From NCBI RefSeq assembly GCF_900156105.1, contig NZ_FTMS01000004.1, forward strand, positions 141,450-205,449: a stretch of DNA of 64,000 nucleotides. The letters are read 5' to 3'. Source of the stretch: Alkalispirochaeta americana (lineage in GTDB: Bacteria; Spirochaetota; Spirochaetia; DSM-27196; Alkalispirochaetaceae). Positions 53,281-60,927 of the stretch are shown here, in pieces. A model generated the notes under the pieces. The model was given only the letters and a program-made list of their open reading frames with translations. It was not told the DNA's origin and did not search any database. The translations under genes were made by a program, and so were the position numbers. Positions within the stretch are counted from its first letter, which is position 1. Every line of letters starts with the position of its first letter.

Positions 53281-54684
53281 ATGATAGGGGAAGAGATAGT
53301 CCTGCCCGTTTTCGGCGCTCTCGTCGGTTCGGTGGTAACGGCTGTGCTGGTCCATGCTCTCGCAGTTGCCCGCGGGGCGGCGATACGGGCAGAACTAGAG
53401 CAGCTGCGGCGCCGAAAGGAAGAACTCCTGGAGGAGCGAAACCAGGAACGGCTTCGCAAGGAAGCGCTGGCCCTCCGGGTTTCGGAGCTCGAGACCCGCC
53501 AGGCAGCCGATCAGGAACGTCTCCAGTGGCTTGCCCGGGCCGAGACCTCCCTGAGGGAGACCTTTGAATCCCTGGCAGGACGAACCCTCCGTGAAAGCAC
53601 CACCTCGCTTCTGGAGCAAAGCAAGGTTCAGCTGACCCAGTTCTCCCAGCTTCTGAAAAGCGATTGGGGCGCCCGGACTCAGGAGCTTCGGGGGGTGGTG
53701 AGCCCCCTGGCGGAGGAGCTGAAGAAACTTGATCACCAGGTACGCACCCTGGAAGAGCGGCGTCAGGGAGCTTATCAGGGACTCACCGAGCAGGTCCGGA
53801 CGATCGGGGAGCAATACCGTTCGCTACACCAGGCCACGACCTCCCTGGACCAGGCCTTGCGGGCTCCCCAGGTTCGCGGCAAGTGGGGCGAGATCCAGCT
53901 TCGGCGGCTGGTAGAAATGGCGGGCATGGTAGATCATGTGGATTTCCAGGAGCAGACCGGGGGCAGCGAGGGGATTCGAAAAACCCCGGGGGACCGATCC
54001 GGGACGTTCCGGGGCCGTCCGGATATGATTATCCGTATGCCCTCGGAAGGAGTTCTTCCCGTTGACGCCAAGGCTCCCATGAGCGCCTACCTGGATTCCC
54101 AGGAAGCGGCCACGCCGGAGCTTGCCTCCCAGGCCCTGCGCCGTCACGCCCAGGCCCTGAGGGGTCACATCCAGGCGCTCTCCCAGAAAGCCTACTGGAG
54201 CCAGTTTGAACGGACCCCCGAGTTCGTGGTGATGGTTGTTCCCTATGAAAGCGGTCTCACGGCGGCCTTCACGACAGACCCCGAGATCCTGGAATATGCT
54301 CTTGCCAATAAGGTTATTATTTCTGCCCCTGCCAGCTTTCTGGCGCTGTTGCAGGTGATCGCCTACGGCTGGATGCAGGTAGATCTCTCCCGGAACGCCC
54401 GGGAGATCGCCGCCGGAGGACGAGAGCTTCTGGAGCGGCTCCAGCCCTTTGCCAGCCATATGAACCGTCTCGGCGGGGCCCTTCACCAGGCGGTGGAACG
54501 CTTCAACGAGAGCGCGGGCTCTTTCGAGCGGCGCGTTCTTCCCACGGCCCGGAAACTTCAGGAGTTGGGAGCGGGCCGCGAGGCTCCCCAGGCACTCAAC
54601 CCTCTTGATTCCCGTCCCCGCACACTCTCTGAGGAGTCTCTTCCAAAGGAGTCTTCGTCCACAGAAGCCCGCAGGCAGCGTTAA
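53281..54684 (+). CDS. rmuC: RmuC-family DNA recombination protein
   Basis: 467 residues. N-terminal membrane helix, long coiled-coil (about 35-200), then the RmuC nuclease-like core: VRGKWGEIQLRRLVEMAGM, RPDMIIRMPSEGVLPVDAKAP and VVMVVPYESGL. RmuC limits inversions at short repeats in E. coli; members are predicted nucleases. The last 89 bases overlap the convergent rlmN gene. Confidence 0.92.
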   Translation: MIGEEIVLPVFGALVGSVVTAVLVHALAVARGAAIRAELEQLRRRKEELLEERNQERLRKEALALRVSELETRQAADQERLQWLARAETSLRETFESLAGRTLRESTTSLLEQSKVQLTQFSQLLKSDWGARTQELRGVVSPLAEELKKLDHQVRTLEERRQGAYQGLTEQVRTIGEQYRSLHQATTSLDQALRAPQVRGKWGEIQLRRLVEMAGMVDHVDFQEQTGGSEGIRKTPGDRSGTFRGRPDMIIRMPSEGVLPVDAKAPMSAYLDSQEAATPELASQALRRHAQALRGHIQALSQKAYWSQFERTPEFVVMVVPYESGLTAAFTTDPEILEYALANKVIISAPASFLALLQVIAYGWMQVDLSRNAREIAAGGRELLERLQPFASHMNRLGGALHQAVERFNESAGSFERRVLPTARKLQELGAGREAPQALNPLDSRPRTLSEESLPKESSSTEARRQR

Positions 54685-55672
54685 TATCTTCGCCTCGGGA
54701 GCGGCGGACGAAGGTTGCCATTCCCTTGTTTTGAAGTTCCCGGGAAAACTTCTCTATTCCTTCGGCAGATGTCGGCCGCAGGGGAGATCCCTCGATGGTG
54801 TGGTAGGGGATAAGGTTGATCCGGAGCCTGAGTCCGTTCAGCAGTTTGGCGAGGCCCTCCACGTGGGCCGGGGTGTCGTTGAAACCCTCCAGGAGCGTAT
54901 ATTCGAAGGAAATTCTTCTGGTTCGATCCTGGCGGTCTCGACGGATCAGGCGGAGCGTCTCTTCGATGGGGTTATCGCGTTCTACCGGCATGATTTTCTG
55001 ACGCTCCCGGGGAAAGGGATTGTGGAGGCTTATGGCGAGTTCCACCGGGGATCGGGCAAAAAACTCCTCCAGTTGGGGGTGAATCCCCACGGTGGAGAGG
55101 GTGATTCTCCGTGCCGACAGGCCGTACCCCTGGGGGTCTGTGAACCGGTCCAGAGCCTGGAAGGTGGCGTCGCTGTTATCCAGAGGTTCTCCCATCCCCA
55201 TGAACACGATATTGGTGATCTGGCTCCGTTCGGGGATCGAGTGATACTGGTTCAGTATTTCCGAAACGGTGAGATTTCCCTGAAATCCCTGGCGTCCCGT
55301 CTGGCAGAAGGAACAGGCCCGGCGGCACCCCACCTGGGTGGAAAGGCAGAGAGTAGAGCGCTCTCCATCAGGAATGAGAGCTGCCTCCACGGCACCGCCC
55401 GCAACGGGGAAAAGGTATTTTTTTGTTCCGTCGGCAGACTGGAGAACCCGGGCCGGAGGAACCACGTCCAGGGGAAGGGTTTCCGCAAGGGCCTGGCGGA
55501 GTGTTCCGGGGAGGTTCTTCATCTCTTCCAGCGACCGGGCGCCCTGGCGATAGATCCACTGGCATATTTGATCTGCCCGGTAGGGTTGGTGTCCCAGGGC
55601 GGACACGGCCTCCCGCAGATCTTCCGGAGACATTCCCAGCAATGAGCGGGGAGGAGAACTGGATTGACTCAT
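54596..55672 (-). CDS. rlmN: Dual-specificity RNA methyltransferase RlmN
   Basis: 358 residues. Radical SAM cluster in GCRRACSFCQTGRQGF (CxxxCxxC); MGMGEPLDN; SLHNPFPRERQKIMPVE; and the C-terminal mechanistic Cys in INAACGLL. Makes 2-methyladenosine at 23S A2503 and in some tRNAs. After AACGLL it carries about 22 extra residues, encoded where it overlaps rmuC. Confidence 0.95.
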   Translation of the reverse strand: MSQSSSPPRSLLGMSPEDLREAVSALGHQPYRADQICQWIYRQGARSLEEMKNLPGTLRQALAETLPLDVVPPARVLQSADGTKKYLFPVAGGAVEAALIPDGERSTLCLSTQVGCRRACSFCQTGRQGFQGNLTVSEILNQYHSIPERSQITNIVFMGMGEPLDNSDATFQALDRFTDPQGYGLSARRITLSTVGIHPQLEEFFARSPVELAISLHNPFPRERQKIMPVERDNPIEETLRLIRRDRQDRTRRISFEYTLLEGFNDTPAHVEGLAKLLNGLRLRINLIPYHTIEGSPLRPTSAEGIEKFSRELQNKGMATFVRRSRGEDINAACGLLWTKTPLEETPQRVCGDGNQEG

Positions 55673-55746
55673 TTCCCTAGGGTGTACCCCGGAGGGCCCC
55701 GGGTGTCAAGCAACGCCCTTTTGTGGGCCGTTTCTGCCCGGCCGTT

Positions 55747-56064
55747 TCACCCCGGCAGGAGGGCAAAGCCCCCCCAGGCAAGGCTGATTGTGAGCAGCAC
55801 CACCAGGGTGAGCCCCACACCCCGCAGGGTCAGCAGGAACGCCAGGGAAACCACGGCGGCGGCGATCACGGCGGGACTTCCCAGAAAGGAATCGGGAAAC
55901 AAAAGAGCCCCAAGCGCGGCCGCAGGAACCACCTCGAGGAAACGCTTCACTCCCTCCGGAAGCGATTCCATCCGGGAGAACCAGAAGGGCAAAGCCCGGC
56001 CCAGGTAGGTACCCAGAAATATGCCAAGGCACACAAGAATCCAGGGAAGCGTTATGTTTGTCAT
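55747..56064 (-). CDS. azlD: Branched-chain amino-acid exporter small subunit, AzlD family
   Basis: 105 residues with about four membrane helices (PWILVCLGIFLGTYLGRALP, VIAAAVVSLAFLLTL, LVVLLTISLAWGGFAL). AzlD partners AzlC. ATG overlaps the azlC stop (ATGA) and has AGGAGG ten bases upstream, inside azlC. Confidence 0.92.
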   Translation of the reverse strand: MTNITLPWILVCLGIFLGTYLGRALPFWFSRMESLPEGVKRFLEVVPAAALGALLFPDSFLGSPAVIAAAVVSLAFLLTLRGVGLTLVVLLTISLAWGGFALLPG

Positions 56065-56879
56065 GGCGAAGATTCCTCCTTCAGCGAGACGGGCTCCGCC
56101 ATGAGCGTGACGGCCCACCCCGCCAGGGCACCCACGGTCATGGCGATGGGAAAGGCCGAGCCGGGACCAAGCGCCAGGGGGCCTCGTAAAAAAACATTCA
56201 TCGTTGCTCCGCAGAGGGCTGCCACGGCGACAGGCCCTGGTCGGCGGCGGCGGGCGCGAAACTGCCCCGCCAGGAGAGCCGCAAAGAGCGCGTAGAGAGC
56301 AAGTCCCATGGCCGCCCGCAGGGAAGGCGCAAGGATTTCGCCCAGAGACGCTCCCAGAGCAGTCCCTCCCACCCAGGCGGAATAGGCCGCCAGCTCCAGC
56401 CCCAGAAGAAAGGCCGAGCTGACCGGACCATCCCGGGCGATTCGCCAGGTGGCCACCCCGAAAACCTCGTCGGTAAGGCCGAAGGCCAGGAGGCTGCGCC
56501 GGGGAAGAGAGGGGGAACCTGCCACGTTGGGAGCCACCACGGAACTCATCAGAAGATGGCGCAGATTCAGAAGCCACCCGGCAAAAACGATCTGGATGCC
56601 CGCTGCCAGGGAAAGTCCCCCCAGGGGGACTCCCGCTGCAGAGATCGCTCCCGCGTACATTCCCACAGCCATAAACTGGGCCGCTCCGGCAAAGGCCAGC
56701 GCCGAAGCCAGCACCGCATCCAGAAAGGAAAGCCCGCTGTTGACGACCAGAATACCGAAGGTGATCGCCACGGGAATATAGCCTGTGGCGATGGGAAGCG
56801 CCGAAGCGGCTCCCGAGAAGAAAAGACTCAGGGACGATGAGTGGTGCATCTGGTTCGGGGCATTTGTACTTTGGGCCAT
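56061..56879 (-). CDS. azlC: Branched-chain amino-acid exporter large subunit, AzlC family
   Basis: 272 residues, seven to eight membrane helices. Family motifs: ATGYIPVAITFGILVVNSGLS, AGAAQFMAVGM, LNLRHLLMSSVV, LTDEVFGVA. With AzlD it exports branched-chain amino acids or analogues. No AzlB-type regulator adjacent. No ribosome site; a TATTCT box stands eight bases before the ATG. Confidence 0.93.
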   Translation of the reverse strand: MAQSTNAPNQMHHSSSLSLFFSGAASALPIATGYIPVAITFGILVVNSGLSFLDAVLASALAFAGAAQFMAVGMYAGAISAAGVPLGGLSLAAGIQIVFAGWLLNLRHLLMSSVVAPNVAGSPSLPRRSLLAFGLTDEVFGVATWRIARDGPVSSAFLLGLELAAYSAWVGGTALGASLGEILAPSLRAAMGLALYALFAALLAGQFRARRRRPGPVAVAALCGATMNVFLRGPLALGPGSAFPIAMTVGALAGWAVTLMAEPVSLKEESSP

Positions 56880-57019
56880 AGATCGGGAGAATACCCCGAA
56901 AGGCAGATCTAACGCTATCGGACCCCGGGATAAGGCCAGGGATCAACCCTTAAAACACCCCTGGATTAATCACCAGCTCCTACCAGGGGTGTTGACATCT
57001 CCCGGACGGCCCCGTATAT

Positions 57020-57048
57020 TTGACTAATCAAAATCCTGATTTTGATTA
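57020..57048 (+). promoter_or_regulatory. Promoter with embedded palindromic operator of the metal ABC operon
   Basis: TAATCAAAAT (57025-57034) and ATTTTGATTA (57039-57048) are a perfect 10-bp inverted repeat with a four-base spacer. A TTGACT -35 box (57020-57025) adjoins it, and TGATTA (57043-57048) is 17 bases downstream as -10. A repressor bound there would block RNA polymerase; an MntR/TroR- or Fur-type metal regulator is the likely class. Confidence 0.7.
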
Positions 57049-57076
57049 CTAGCTATTAGGAAAGAGGAGATGCCCC

Positions 57077-58066
57077 ATGATCGACCGTGAGTTTCGAAAT
57101 CTTGTTTGCCGGGACTACTGCCACCGGCAGTCCCACCGGCAGTCCCTGAAACGCTCCTTTCTTCTTGCGATGGGTCTTGCAATGATCTTTGCCGCAGGCA
57201 CTGTCGCGGCCGGGGGCCGTTCTGAACGGACCGTGCCGGACCGCCCCCTGGTTGTGGCAAGCTTTACCGTCCTGGAGGATCTTGTCCGCTCCGTAGCCGG
57301 AGAGGATGTGCAGGTGAAGACGATCGTTCCCGCAGGTGCCGAGCTCCACGAGTGGGAGTTGACTCCCCGGAACTTTGCCGACCTCGAGGAAGCGCATCTC
57401 TTCCTCTACAACGGCTACCAGATCGAGACCTGGCTTCCCCAGGCCCAGCGGATACTTCCCGCCTCGGTGCCCCGCGTGGCCGTGGCAGAAGAGACCGGGG
57501 TTGAAACGATCCCTGTCATGTTGGGCGATCTGGCGGGTGATGCCGATCCGCACCTCTGGATGGATCCCCGTATCGCAGTTCGCTATCTGGAGGTAATTCG
57601 GGACCAGCTGATCGCGCTCGATGGGGAGAACGCCTCGAATTACACCGCCCGGGCAGCTGAAGCGATCCAGTCAATGAATGACCTCTACCGGGAGATATCG
57701 GAAAAGCTCGCACCCATACCCCCGGAGCGGCGGAATCTCGTGAGTAGCGAGGCGGCGTTCCTTTACTTTGCCCGGGCCTTCTCGCTGGATCACGATGGTA
57801 TCTGGGGAAGCAATTCCGAAGAGGAGGGAACGCCCCAGCAACTGGCCCGAATAATCGATATCATCAGGCGGGACGAAATCGGCACCGTTTTCTACGAGAG
57901 CACCATTAGCGATCGCTACGTTCGCAGTGTTGCCGACGAGACCGGCGCCGCCGTGGCCGGGCCCCTCTACGTGGATTCCCTGGGTACCGGCGAATCGGGT
58001 GTAACCTCCTACGCAGCCATGATGCGGGCCAATGCAAACCTTCTTCTCCAGGAGCTGGAAAAATGA
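57077..58066 (+). CDS. Metal ABC transporter solute-binding protein (TroA/PsaA type)
   Basis: 329 residues. Signal peptide with a long n-region containing HRQS twice. Metal ligands by alignment to PsaA: His in ELHEWELTP, His in DPHLWMDP, Glu in VSSEAAFLYF, Asp in STISDRYV. A His-His-Glu-Asp set favours Mn2+ (or Fe2+) over zinc, and no His-rich loop is seen. ATG with GAGGAG upstream, behind the palindromic operator. Overlaps the ATPase start (ATGA). Confidence 0.92.
   Translation: MIDREFRNLVCRDYCHRQSHRQSLKRSFLLAMGLAMIFAAGTVAAGGRSERTVPDRPLVVASFTVLEDLVRSVAGEDVQVKTIVPAGAELHEWELTPRNFADLEEAHLFLYNGYQIETWLPQAQRILPASVPRVAVAEETGVETIPVMLGDLAGDADPHLWMDPRIAVRYLEVIRDQLIALDGENASNYTARAAEAIQSMNDLYREISEKLAPIPPERRNLVSSEAAFLYFARAFSLDHDGIWGSNSEEEGTPQQLARIIDIIRRDEIGTVFYESTISDRYVRSVADETGAAVAGPLYVDSLGTGESGVTSYAAMMRANANLLLQELEK
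57121..57144. repeat. 12-base tandem repeat in the signal-peptide region
   Basis: CCACCGGCAGTC at 57121-57132 and 57133-57144, encoding HRQS-like units before the hydrophobic core of the metal-binding protein's signal peptide. Confidence 0.85.
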
Positions 58067-58905
58067 GTACCCTTACGGCGATGAGACAGACCTGTTCAAA
58101 CACCAGTGAAACCGTCGCCGCAGCCTCCTCCCTCAGGGGGGAGGACCATTGCCCCCTCTCGATCTCTCTTCGCGGGGTCGGTGCTGACTACAGCGGCGTG
58201 TCCGCCCTGGAGGGGGTTGATCTGGACCTGCCCTCGCAGAAGTTTATCGCGCTGGTTGGTCCCAACGGTGCGGGAAAATCGACGCTCCTGAAGTTGCTGA
58301 CGGGAGTAAAACGGAGCAACCGGGGATCCATCGAAATCTGCGGCACGACCCTGGCCCAGGCCCGGAGAGAAAACCTGGTGGGCTATATCCCCCAGGAAGC
58401 GGATATCGATTGGGATTTTCCCCTCTCGGTCTACGACGTCGTTCTGGGTGGGCGGTACGGTCATGCCCGACACGAAGCGGGATTGCGCCGGTTCCTGCCG
58501 CCCCGTTTTCTGGGATCCTCCCATCACCAGGCTGTCCGGCAGGCACTGGAAGCGGTGGGTATGGAAGAGTTTGCCCGCAGACCCATCGGGGCTCTCTCGG
58601 GGGGGCAGAAAAAGCGGGTCTTTCTTGCCCGGACGCTGGCGCAGCATCCCCGGGTGCTCTTGCTGGACGAACCCCTGGCAGGGGTCGACCGTGCTTCGGA
58701 GGAGCTGATTCTGAAAGTTCTGCGCCGGGCCTGCGGTGAGGGCAAGACTGTCATCATGGTTACCCACGATCTTCCCACGGCACGGGAACAGGCCGAGCTG
58801 GTGGTTTTGATAAACCATGGAGTCATGGGAGTGGGAGCGCCCCGGGAGATGCTCAGCAGCGAGTCCCTGGAGCGTTGTTATCACCGCCAGGGGGTGAAGC
58901 GATGA
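58063..58905 (+). CDS. Metal ABC transporter ATPase
   Basis: 280 residues. Walker A GPNGAGKST, signature LSGGQKKR, Walker B VLLLDEPLAGVD, H-loop THDL. Member of the Mn/Zn ABC ATPase group (GYIPQEADIDWDFPLSVYDVVLGGRYG). The first 28 residues are an extra, weakly conserved leader. Overlaps both neighbours by four bases. Confidence 0.94.
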   Translation: MSTLTAMRQTCSNTSETVAAASSLRGEDHCPLSISLRGVGADYSGVSALEGVDLDLPSQKFIALVGPNGAGKSTLLKLLTGVKRSNRGSIEICGTTLAQARRENLVGYIPQEADIDWDFPLSVYDVVLGGRYGHARHEAGLRRFLPPRFLGSSHHQAVRQALEAVGMEEFARRPIGALSGGQKKRVFLARTLAQHPRVLLLDEPLAGVDRASEELILKVLRRACGEGKTVIMVTHDLPTAREQAELVVLINHGVMGVGAPREMLSSESLERCYHRQGVKR

Positions 58906-59843
58906 TCCTCTTCTACAACGCAATCGTGGCGGTTATCGAGTTATTGACGGCGATCCTGATGGTCCTGATCGGCTTCCTTCCATCGGTGGTGTCCGATCCG
59001 TTCTCCTACCTCTTCATGCAGCGGGCGCTCATGACGTCCCTGGTGGTGGGGGCGGTCTGCGGTGTTCTGTCCTGCTTTGTCGTGCTCAAGCGCTGGGCCC
59101 TTCTGGGCGATGCCATCAGCCACGCCGTGCTTCCCGGAGTTGCCCTGGCCTATCTGGCGGGAATTCCCGTGATCGTGGGAGCCTTTCTCAGTGGTGCTCT
59201 CACTTCCCTGGGAATAGGATTTGTTCAGCGAAACACCTCGGTCAAGGAAGATTCAGCCATGGGAATCATGTTTACCGCTGCCTTTGCCCTGGGCGTGGTG
59301 ATCATCTCCCGGGTTGCCACCTCGACGCATCTGATGCACGTACTCTTTGGGAACGTCCTGGGTGTGGATATGCCCATGCTGGTCACCACCTTTACGGCGG
59401 GGATCATTGCCCTGGTGCTGGTGTTCTTTTTTTACAAGGAGTTTGTCCTTTACGCCTTTGATGCGGTCCATGCCAGCGCGATAGGAATGTCCACCAAGGC
59501 GATCCACTACGGGCTGATGCTTCTTCTCACGCTTACTATCGTGACGAGTCTGGAGACGGTGGGGGTGATCCTGGTGGTGGCCATGCTGATTGTTCCGGGA
59601 GCCACGGCATCGCTCCTGACCCGGCACCTGCCGTCGATGATAGCTATCTCTGTCGCTGTGGGGATGACCTCGGCGGCAACCGGGCTCTATCTCTCGTTTG
59701 TCCTGAACGTTGCATCGGGCGGGACGATCGTCCTGGTCGGGTTCTGCCTCTTTGTGATGGCTGCGGTGGTGGCCCCGGCAGGCCCCCTGCGAAGCTGGAT
59801 GCGCAGAACCCGGAGAGCCCGAAGGCTGGAACAACCCTCCTAG
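58902..59843 (+). CDS. Metal ABC transporter permease (ABC-3 family)
   Basis: 313 residues, eight to nine membrane helices. Family features: FVVLKRWALLGDAISHAVLPGVALAYL, EDSAMGIMFTAAFALGV, and LLVVAMLIVPGATA-like pore segment. ATG chosen overlaps the ATPase stop (ATGA). Its stop TAG shares CTAG with the stop of the convergent mscS gene. Confidence 0.94.
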   Translation: MILFYNAIVAVIELLTAILMVLIGFLPSVVSDPFSYLFMQRALMTSLVVGAVCGVLSCFVVLKRWALLGDAISHAVLPGVALAYLAGIPVIVGAFLSGALTSLGIGFVQRNTSVKEDSAMGIMFTAAFALGVVIISRVATSTHLMHVLFGNVLGVDMPMLVTTFTAGIIALVLVFFFYKEFVLYAFDAVHASAIGMSTKAIHYGLMLLLTLTIVTSLETVGVILVVAMLIVPGATASLLTRHLPSMIAISVAVGMTSAATGLYLSFVLNVASGGTIVLVGFCLFVMAAVVAPAGPLRSWMRRTRRARRLEQPS

Positions 59844-60877
59844 GAAGGCCCCTTTCGCCGGGTAACCTCCCCCTGAATGCGCATGCGCTGACGGGGGAGC
59901 GCCCCGGACTGGGTCTCGCCAAGCCACCGGATGAGCCGTTCCCGCAGGTCGCAACGCAGATCCCAGGCTTTGGGAGAGTTGGCGGCGCTCATGAGCGAGC
60001 GGATAACCACAGTGCGGTCCGAGGCCTCCATCATCTGAACCACATCAACTTCTCCGTCCCACAGCGGGTGTTTCGCAAGAATCATGGACTGCTCTTTTCG
60101 CAGAGCCTCCACGTCCACAGAGTAGTCGGCGTGGATTGTGACTGCCCCAATTACCGAAGAGGTGGTGCGGGTCCAGTTCTGGAAGGGCTTTTGCAGCAGA
60201 TAGCTGATGGGGACAACCAGCCGCCGCCGGTCCCAGATGCGAATGACCACGTAGGTCAGGGTAATCTCCTCGACCCATCCCCATTCTCCGTCGATCACCA
60301 CGGCGTCGTCGATTCGCAGGGGCTGGGTGATGGCGATTTGTATCCCCGCCAGAACATTCGCGATCGATTGCTGTGCCGCCAGGCCGATCACCAGACCGGC
60401 CACTCCCGCAGAAGCGAGCAGGGAGGTTCCGAAACGCTGAATCCCGGGGATCGTCATGAGAAGGACCGCGATTGTCAGGACCGCCACTGAAATCAGGGCG
60501 ATTCGTTCCAGGACAATAATTTGCGTTGTGGCCCGCCGGGCCCGGAGATTGTCGGGGTTGGAGAGATCGAACTGGCGACGGAGAAAAATAAAGAGCGTCC
60601 CCGTGGCACGGTGGAGCAGCATTCCCGAGGCAGCCACGACGATCAACGATGGAAGGCGGGACCCCGCAAGGCCCGGCGCCCCCCAGGAGAGGAGCAACGT
60701 TGCCAGGATAAGCTGGACCGGCAGTCTTGTCTGGGCCAGAAAGATTCGTACTCCCTGGCGGGAATCGGGGCGGGCCAGGTACGGGGAAAGCCGCGAGAAT
60801 ACGTCGTAGAGCAACCAGGCGGCGAAGGGTATCAGAAAGGCCAGGGCCTCCAGGGGTATTCCCCGGAGGTAGGGCAC
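59840..60877 (-). CDS. MscS-family mechanosensitive channel
   Basis: 345 residues from the GTG. Four membrane helices and the MscS pore/beta domain: ASAGVAGLVIGLAAQQSIANVLAGIQIAITQPLRIDD, WGWVEEITLTYVVIRIWDRRRLVVPISYL. Opens on membrane tension during osmotic downshock. The GTG has only a weak ribosome site. An in-frame ATT at 60925, two bases after the aspS stop, has AGGAGG seven bases upstream and would add 16 residues. Confidence 0.9.
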   Translation of the reverse strand: MPYLRGIPLEALAFLIPFAAWLLYDVFSRLSPYLARPDSRQGVRIFLAQTRLPVQLILATLLLSWGAPGLAGSRLPSLIVVAASGMLLHRATGTLFIFLRRQFDLSNPDNLRARRATTQIIVLERIALISVAVLTIAVLLMTIPGIQRFGTSLLASAGVAGLVIGLAAQQSIANVLAGIQIAITQPLRIDDAVVIDGEWGWVEEITLTYVVIRIWDRRRLVVPISYLLQKPFQNWTRTTSSVIGAVTIHADYSVDVEALRKEQSMILAKHPLWDGEVDVVQMMEASDRTVVIRSLMSAANSPKAWDLRCDLRERLIRWLGETQSGALPRQRMRIQGEVTRRKGPS

Positions 60878-60927
60878 GTCCTGGAGCAGGGCGTGCCAGG
60901 TCAGGAGCCGTTCTTCCAGGAGAATTG

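Noticed and set aside
55747..56946. A 399-codon minus-strand frame that contains azlD at its end
   Set aside because: The upstream two-thirds is azlC read in the wrong frame. The true gene is the 105-codon azlD starting at 56064 behind AGGAGG.
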